Source of the DNA: Saussurea involucrata
Lineage: Eukaryota; Streptophyta; Magnoliopsida; Asterales; Asteraceae
DNA: 64,000 nt
Reading direction: 5' to 3'
NCBI GenBank assembly: GCA_033807775.1
Contig: CM066327.1
Coordinates: 95,316,295 to 95,380,294 of the forward strand
The position numbers were made by a program, and so were the translations under genes. Below are positions 57,718-64,000 of this stretch, one piece after another (the stretch's first letter is position 1; each line of letters begins with the position of its first letter). A model generated the notes under the pieces. The model was given only the letters and a program-made list of their open reading frames with translations, was not told the DNA's origin and made no database searches.

Positions 57718-58709
57718 TTCTCTGTATTATCAGTTCAACCAAAGATGTTAACAAATAAGAATTATCTTAATGTGGAAAGATTTTCCATTAAGATGGTTCA
57801 AATTTTATTCATTTCATTCAGACACAAATGTCTTAATGAAGATTAGGGTTTTTCTTGATTTTAAGAAACGAAATGTAAAACCCATTTATTCTTGTTATCC
57901 AGTTTTCTATGAAGAATTAGATTCTGGAAACGAATGAAGAACAAGTTTAAGATTTTCGCATTTAAACTTGAAGAACAACCATGAAATGGTTGTGTTCATA
58001 AAACCATGAAAGAAAATGATTTCATTTTAAGAAGTTCTTTTGTTTGATCTTGTTAAAACAAGGAAAAGATCGGAAACAAGTTATACGCATTTGGTAATAA
58101 ATAAGAACATATTAACCTTGATGTTTGATGAAGAAGATGATGAACAGTTCTTGAAGTTTTTGAAAGCACAAATGCAACAGTGAATTCTTTCTTGCGGAGG
58201 AAGATTGATCGCGTAAAAGAAAAATATAAACTACGAGTTTGTTTATATAGAGAGATTAGAGAGAGAAAATCTTGAGCGGGAAAAGATTTTCATCATGACA
58301 CGGACACGTGTTTGCATTTGATTGGAAGTTTGAACGAGACGTGCAAACGTGTGTCAGGAAGAGAAAACGTGTCGGGGTTTATCCGTTGCAATGACGTCCC
58401 AACTGTCCTTTCATATTCTTTTAGGATGTCTCTGAGGTTTTGAAAAATTCAGGGACTCTTTTATAAACATGAAGCACTGAATGAAAATATCAGTGTTGGT
58501 TTTAAGAATTTTCAAAATATCGCTGTTTAAGGAAGAGATATTCAGCGATGCATTTTGTTTTGAAATCTTGCATTTTCATGCGATTGTCAGAGAGAGAAAA
58601 CATACCTTGATATCAGCTTTAACCAAGTTTTATCCAGAGAGAAGATGATTGAATAGGTTATACGAGTTGATTTTATCCTATCGCTGATCAATGTGAATCG
58701 TTGAGGATT
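57718..58709 (-). other. Spacer between pol and the third ORF
   Basis: No coding frame is supported. On the minus strand a donor-like AAG|GTATGTTTTC at about 58605 and an acceptor-like ATACAG just before the third-ORF ATG could allow a spliced subgenomic mRNA (inference). Confidence 0.4.
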
Positions 58710-60083
58710 TTACCCTTCAAAGTTCAGCATTCCAAGCTCGCTGATGAGAAAGTTGAATCTTGTCTCATCAAGAGGTTTGGTAAATAAATCAGCTAACTGA
58801 TAATTAGTTGGGATAAAATGAAGTTCTATATCACCATTCATCACATGATCTCTGATAAAATTATATCTGATTTCTATGTATTTGGTCTTTGAATGTAGTA
58901 CTGGATTGTTTGCTATAGCGATGGCACTTGTGCTGTCGCAATAGATTGGAATTTTGGAGAGCTGAAGATCATAGTCTAGTAGCTGATTTCTCATCCACAA
59001 GACTTGAGAACAACAGCTTCCAGCAGCTACATATTCAGCTTCAGCTGTGGAAGTGGACACTGAATTTTGCTTTTTACTTGTCCAACTTACCAGCTTTCCA
59101 CCCAGGAGCTGACATCCTCCTGTGGTGCTTTTCCTATCCAATTTGCAACCTGCAAAATCACTATCTGAATAGGCGGTTAGATCGAATCCTGAATCTTTGG
59201 GATACCAAAGACCTAGGTTCGCTGTACCCTTAAGGTATCGAAAGATTCGCTTTACAGCTTTCATATGAGATAGCATAGGTTCAGCTTGATATCGTGCACA
59301 CAAACATGTTGCATACATAATATCGGGTCGGCTAGCTGTAAGATACAAGAGAAAGCCGATCATCCCACGGTACAGCGTGACATTAACAGGTATTCCCTTT
59401 GAATCCTTGTCAAGTGTCAGCGGTGGTGCCATAGGGGTTTTCATAGCTGAACTATGAGTTAAATCAAATTTCTTCAGCATATCTTTAACATACTTTCCCT
59501 GATTGATAAAAGTTCCTTTTTCAGTTTGCTTAATCTGAAGACCAAGGAAATATGTTAGTTCACCCATCATGCTCATTTTATACTCATCTTTCATTCTATC
59601 AGCGAAACGAGTACAAAGCTCAGGGTTAGTAGAACCAAATATAATGTCATCAACATATATTTGAACTAGAATGATATGACCTTTCACTTTTCTAAAAAAT
59701 AGAGTTTTGTCAATCTTACCTCGCTCAAAATTTTCAATATGGAGATAAGTAGAAAGAGTGTCATACCATGCACGAGGAGCTTGCTTCAAGCCATAAAGTG
59801 CCTTATCCAGTTTATAAACATAATCTGGACGCTTAGAATCTAAGAATCCTGGAGGTTGTTCCACATACACTTCTTCATTCAGCTTTCCATTCAGAAACGC
59901 TGACTTAACATCCATCTGATGTACTTTGAAGTTTTTGTGTACAGCATATGCTAAGAATAGACGAATAGATTCAAGTCTTACTACTGGAGCAAATATTTCG
60001 TCATAATCTATACCTTCCTCTTGTCTGTATCCCTGAGCAACAAGACGAGCTTTGTTGCGGGTTACAGTACCATGTTCGTCCAA
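58710..60083 (-). pseudogene. Copia reverse transcriptase and RNase H (457 codons open)
   Basis: It begins mid-protein at the DEHGTVTRNKARLVAQGY block, with RT motifs FAPVVRLESIR, QMDVKSAFLNG, YGLKQAPRAWY and the catalytic YVDDIIFGS. RNase H follows: AYSDSDFAGCKLDRKSTTGG, STAEAEYVAA, CDSTSAIAIANNPVLHSKTK and FTKPL. The frame is open to its natural end (LGMLNFEG). The N-terminal RT segment that normally links VWT to the KLDE-GTV block is deleted at the INT-RT junction and the frame shifts there, so it cannot be made as part of a polyprotein. Confidence 0.93.
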
Positions 60084-61300
60084 ACTTTGTTTCTTTCGAA
60101 TTCAGTCAGCTCTTCTTGCATTGCGCTGACCCAGTTTGGATCTTTGAGGGCATCATCTATTTTCTTTGGTTTAGTTAGAGAAATAAAGTTAACAAATAAA
60201 CAAATATTACCTGCACTTCGTCGAGTCTGAACACCAGCGTTTGGATCACCAAGAATTTGATCAATTGGGTGATTTACGGTCCATCGCTGAGCCGGAGCAT
60301 AAGTCGCTGACTCATCTTGAACTGGAGGAGCAGAAGATGAGGCTTCAGCTACTTCTGGAGTTTCAGTTAAGAGAGGAATACTTGTATTTGTCATTTCATT
60401 CACTGATTGCTGAGAGATAGATGGAATGTCTGAGGCATTTGGTTCAGCAGTAGGTATAGTGTTTATAGGAACAGCTGAGACCCATGATGTTTCAGCTTCA
60501 CTATTCTGCATGTTTGGAATGATAGGACTATCATCTTCTACTGGATGAGCATGAGGAGTGGGAATATCTTCTGAATCACCAAGATGAGAAAACATCCATT
60601 GATTCAGTTCTTCAGTATCAGCGGACGGTTTAGAGTTCGTTGAACGGGATTCGTCAAACGTGACGTGAATAGTTTCTTCTACAGTTTGTCTTCTACGATT
60701 GAAGACTCTGAAGGCTTTGGAAACTGAGGAGTATCCAAGAAAGATTCCATCATCAGCCTTAGGATCAAACTTTCCAAGAGCATCTCTATTGTTTAGTATG
60801 AAACACTGACATCCAAAGATGTGAAGAAAGCTGATTGAAGGCTTTCTCCCATGAAAGAGTTCATAGGCTATCTTTTTGAATCTTTTAACTATCAGCGACC
60901 TGTTTTGCGTAAAACAAGCAGTGTTGACAGCTTCTGCCCAAAACTGAGTAGGCAGGTGAGAATCGTTGAGCATTGAACGTGCAACTTCAATAATTGTTCT
61001 ATTTCTTCTTTCAGCGACTCCATTTTGTTGCGGTGTTCTCACCGAAGAGAAGTTGTGAGAAATACCCTTACTCTCAAGGAAGGAATCAAGAGAACTGTTT
61101 TTGAATTCAGTCCCATGATCACTCCTTATTGAGCGAACGGTCAGATTGTTCAGGGTTTCCATCTTCCGAACAAAGGTGATGAGTTCTTCAGGGGTGTCAC
61201 TCTTAGAACGGAGAAACATTACCCAAGTGAAGCGAGAGAATTCATCAACTATGACCAGCGTATATTTCTTTCCAGCGATGGATTTTGTTAACAGGGCCAA
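60084..61300 (-). pseudogene. Copia integrase core and C-terminal region
   Basis: The DDE triad is visible in VIVDEFSRFTW, IRSDHGTEF and PQQNGVAERRNR. It is followed by the GKFDPKADDGIFLGYS motif and a long Ser/Pro/Thr-rich linker. A frameshift near 61290-61300 separates it from the upstream GAG-pre-integrase part (DLFGPVN), and a deletion and frameshift near 60075 separates it from RT. Confidence 0.92.
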
Positions 61301-61928
61301 ACAAATCCATATGGAGTAGTTGTAGAGGAGATGACACTGAAGAAACTTGCTTTGATTTAAAGCTTGCTTTGGTCTGCTTCCCTTTTTCACACGCTGAACA
61401 TAAAGACTCTTTGGCGTATGAATGCTGAGGTAGACCAGTGACTAACTGTTTTGAAGAAAGAGTGTTCAGTGTCTTGAAATTTAGATGAGATAGCCTCTTA
61501 TGCCATAGCCAGTTGACATCAGATGAGGCCTTTGAGAAGAAACAGGAGTTCTCAGTGGTTGTTGAGTCCATGTTTATTACATAAACATTTTCCAAACGAT
61601 AACCGCTGAGAGCTATCTTCTCCTTTTTGTCAGCGACAAAGCAGGATTCCTTAGTAAAGATTACTTTGTTATCCAAGTCGCAAGGCTGACTGATGCTTAG
61701 AAGATTATGCTTTAGCCCTTCAACATATGCGACTCTTCTGAAGGAGGTTGTACCATTTGAAAGTACACCATACCCTCAGGTATGTCCTTTTCCATTTCCA
61801 CCGAAAGTTACAGAGGGACCCTTCTCTTCCTTGTATTCAGCGAGCAGGCTTTTCTTTCCAGTCATGTGTCTAGAGCATCCTCTATCAAGATACCAGATAC
61901 CCTTCTTAACCTGCAATACAAAGGAAGA
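61301..61928 (-). pseudogene. Copia protease and GAG-pre-integrase region
   Basis: The frame after the gag stop reads IWYLDRGCSRHMTG, the aspartic protease start, in which the usual DSG is DRG. A TGA follows near 61776 and an H-H-C-C zinc region (LWHKRLSHLNF, CSACEKGKQTKASF) ends the segment. The active-site change and the stop make it inactive. Confidence 0.88.
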
Positions 61929-64000
61929 TTAGTTTTTCTTGGGTACCCACTTAACCATGTATACACATTTGTCAGTGGAAGTAGTTGGAATGGAAGATTC
62001 AGCAGTCTTCGCGGCATTTGAAGATTCAGCTTTGTCTTTCTTCACTTTGGTTAATTTCTTAACCTCAGTGGTAGGATTCACTTTGACCTGATTTGCACCA
62101 GGGTTGGTCTTCTTTGCCTTGGGGGCAATCTTCACCTTAGCTATCTTTTCAGCTTTGGTGGCTGTGGGACACTTACTAGCAATATGATCGATAAGTCCAC
62201 AGTGATAATATTTCCTATAACTAAAAGTAGTTCTAGGACCATTTGAATGCTGAGCTTTTAATTTAGAATTAGAAGTGCCAGCACCAAGTAAACTATTGGC
62301 TTTAGAAATGGGACGAACATTCATTTCTTCAGATTTCTTACCAAGGACATCCACTCTGAGTCTAGGAGTAGATCGCTGAATAGATCCAGAGATCTGCTTC
62401 CTTGATCCAGAGGAATGAGCCACTGAAGCTTTAGAAGCATTCAGCTTTGTTACTAAGGTACCCTTCTGAGGATTCTGGTAAATAACAATTCCTTTACCTT
62501 TGTCTTTAGAGACAGAGGTAGGTTTTGAATAAACCATTTTCTACTTGCCTTTTGAGGAGGTAGGAGTTTCCTCAGGGATTGGTGTAATGGACGAGGAGCA
62601 CTGAGAAGATGAAGTATCAGCGACTGAGGATACGAACGTTCCAAATTTAAGCATTGAACGCTCAGTGGTTGGTTTTGGAGTATCATATTTGTAACCCAAA
62701 CCACGTTTATCACTCAGGGGAATCTGAGACTTTATTATCTCAGTGATCTTTGTTGAAGAATTAAACCATCCTTCAACAGTAGCTTTTTCAGCTTTTAATG
62801 CAGCGATAGCTTCTGCTCGTTCGATTTTGATTAGCTGATTTAAATATACTTGATCTTTAAAATCTTCTTCAATTTTAGAAAGCTTTTCTATTTGAAGGTG
62901 GCAGTTTTTAAGCTTTTCAGCGAGATCAAGGTTTTGGTTTTCAACCACAGTTTTGCCGTTCATGGCTTCGTATAAACTTCTAGTCAAGAGATCGATCTTA
63001 CGGTGACTATCAGCTTCATCAATATTTGCAATATTGGTAAAGAAGGAAGGTGATACCTGAATAGCAGAGGTTGAAGTGGAGGGAATGTCTGAGCTTTCTT
63101 CCTCTTCTTCAATCTTGGCCATGAGACATAGATTTGCTTCATCATCTTCAGAGTCAGATGATGATGCTTCTTCATCAGAAGCAGCCCAATCATAGTCAGT
63201 CATCAGGCCTTTATTCTTCTTCTTAAAGCTTTTCAGCTTAGCATATTTTTCTTTCAGCTTTGAATATTTGTCATCTTTATTCCTTGGAATAAAGGGTTTC
63301 TTTGTAAAAGCTGAGGGTCTAGAAACTTTCTTAGACCTGCACTCGTTAGCGAAATGTCCTGTCTTTTCGCAGTTAAAACAAGTAGCAGTAGCCTTATCAA
63401 CAAAAGCTGATGATCTAGGCTTGTCAGTTATGGAAAGATGTTTGTTCTTTCTAAACATTTTCTTTTTGGCAAATCTCCTGAACTTCTTAGTTAGGAGAGC
63501 CAAAGATTCATCATTATCTGAATAATCAGAATCTGATGACCTTTCAGAGTTACTCTCTAACTCAGTGACAGTGACCGAGGGTCGCTGAGTAGAAGGTTCC
63601 TCTGAGATTAAAGCAACAGGGGTGCTTTTGGAATCTTTTACAAGATTCTTCTTAAGATGGCTCGATTGCTCATGATTCAACAACGTGCCATATAAGGTTG
63701 AAAGGGTCATTGATTTTAGATCCTTTGACAGCTTGAGACACATAGCATAATTGTCCCAGCTTTCAAGTAAACATTCTAGAAACTTTGTCAGTACTTCAAA
63801 GTTAGAATATTCCTTACCAACAGTTTTCAGATCTATAATTAAACAATTAAAACGTTGGTGAACTTCAGAGAGAGATTCATTCTTACCAGAAATGAAGCTT
63901 TCGTATTGTCTTACCAGGTTGATCTTTCTTGAGTCCTGGACTTCAGACGTTCCTTCATACTGAACACATATTGTGTCCCACATGGGTTTTGATGTTTTCA
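61929..64000 (-). pseudogene. Sirevirus gag, 5' end outside window
   Basis: From the window edge it carries a UBN2-type capsid-like domain (SEVHQRFNCLI, LTKFLECLLESWDNY), a CCHC knuckle CFNCEKTGHFANEC, an acidic stretch and a coiled-coil part. An in-frame TAG at 62541-62543 interrupts it. It continues through a second, degenerate knuckle (YYHCGLIDHIASKC) to WVPKKN-TAA at 61929. The stop is followed in frame by TCTTCCTTTGTATTGCAG and then protease. The region from the coiled coil onward corresponds to the ORF of the gag-only elements. Confidence 0.9.

Larger units (their letters stand above)
46767..64000 (-). mobile_element. Sirevirus-type Copia retrotransposon, defective, 5' end outside window
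   Basis: The minus-strand order is gag, protease, integrase, RT, RNase H, third ORF, PPT, 3' LTR. Domain order INT before RT is diagnostic of Copia. Long gag, GGGGGAG PPT and an ORF after pol fit the Sirevirus group. At least 11.5 kb is present once the nested element (50136-55831) is subtracted. It lies in the Ulp1-type gene, so the expected 5-bp duplication at the far end is atcct (46762-46766). Multiple nonsense, frameshift and deletion events make it non-functional. Confidence 0.92.

Overview
This is a plant nuclear genome window dominated by transposable elements. It is AT-rich, has intron-containing genes, and carries LTR retrotransposons primed by initiator Met-tRNA. The Sirevirus-type Copia sequences and the style of their gag and third ORF suggest a eudicot, probably Asteraceae. 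That placement rests on recognition, not on a search. Only one intact host gene is evident: a 17-coding-exon alpha-L-arabinofuranosidase (GH51) on the minus strand at 33316-37784, with a 5'UTR exon and promoter near 39.1 kb.

Region 1 (1-26431) is a tandem macrosatellite whose unit is a retrotransposon gag-derived ORF (coiled coil, then a degenerate zinc knuckle, then a WVPK-stop end) plus spacer. Units of about 1.66 kb (type A) occupy the left end, a deleted hybrid unit follows, and then come 2174-bp type B units. One type B unit is split by a 5626-bp LTR element (6151-11776) with identical 266-bp LTRs. That element has a PBS and PPT but no pol, and its only ORF (592 codons, intact) is homologous to the satellite ORF. 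A second copy of the same family (50136-55831, 255-bp LTRs, perfect TSD gacat) lies on the right side of the window. I read this as a non-autonomous, gag-only, Sirevirus-derived family that, or whose relative, also seeded the satellite.

Region 2 (26432-33315) is a graveyard of fragments. It holds a GC-rich repeat block, a Sirevirus LTR end, the leader and 5' LTR of a minus-strand retroelement with a hAT-like MITE inside it, a minisatellite-rich stretch containing a complete TRIM (148-bp LTRs, TSD actaa), another MITE, and a broken fragment of a plant transposon-type gene.

Region 3 (33316-39103) is the arabinofuranosidase gene with one GC-AG intron and a fold-back MITE in an intron.

Region 4 (39700-46766) is a decayed multi-exon gene of the DUF1985/Ulp1-protease type usually carried by Mutator-like elements. 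Its first intron holds a 1.9-kb solo LTR (TSD attcg) and an exon is split by a 674-bp hAT-like MITE. It is finally cut at the start of the Ulp1 region by the next element.

Region 5 (46767-64000, minus strand) is a large defective Sirevirus. Its 3' LTR, PPT, a spliced third ORF of about 1290 codons, RT-RNase H, integrase, protease and gag are visible, and the element runs off the window. The second gag-only element sits inside its third ORF. The right half is therefore a nested stack: Ulp1-type gene, then Sirevirus, then gag-only element.
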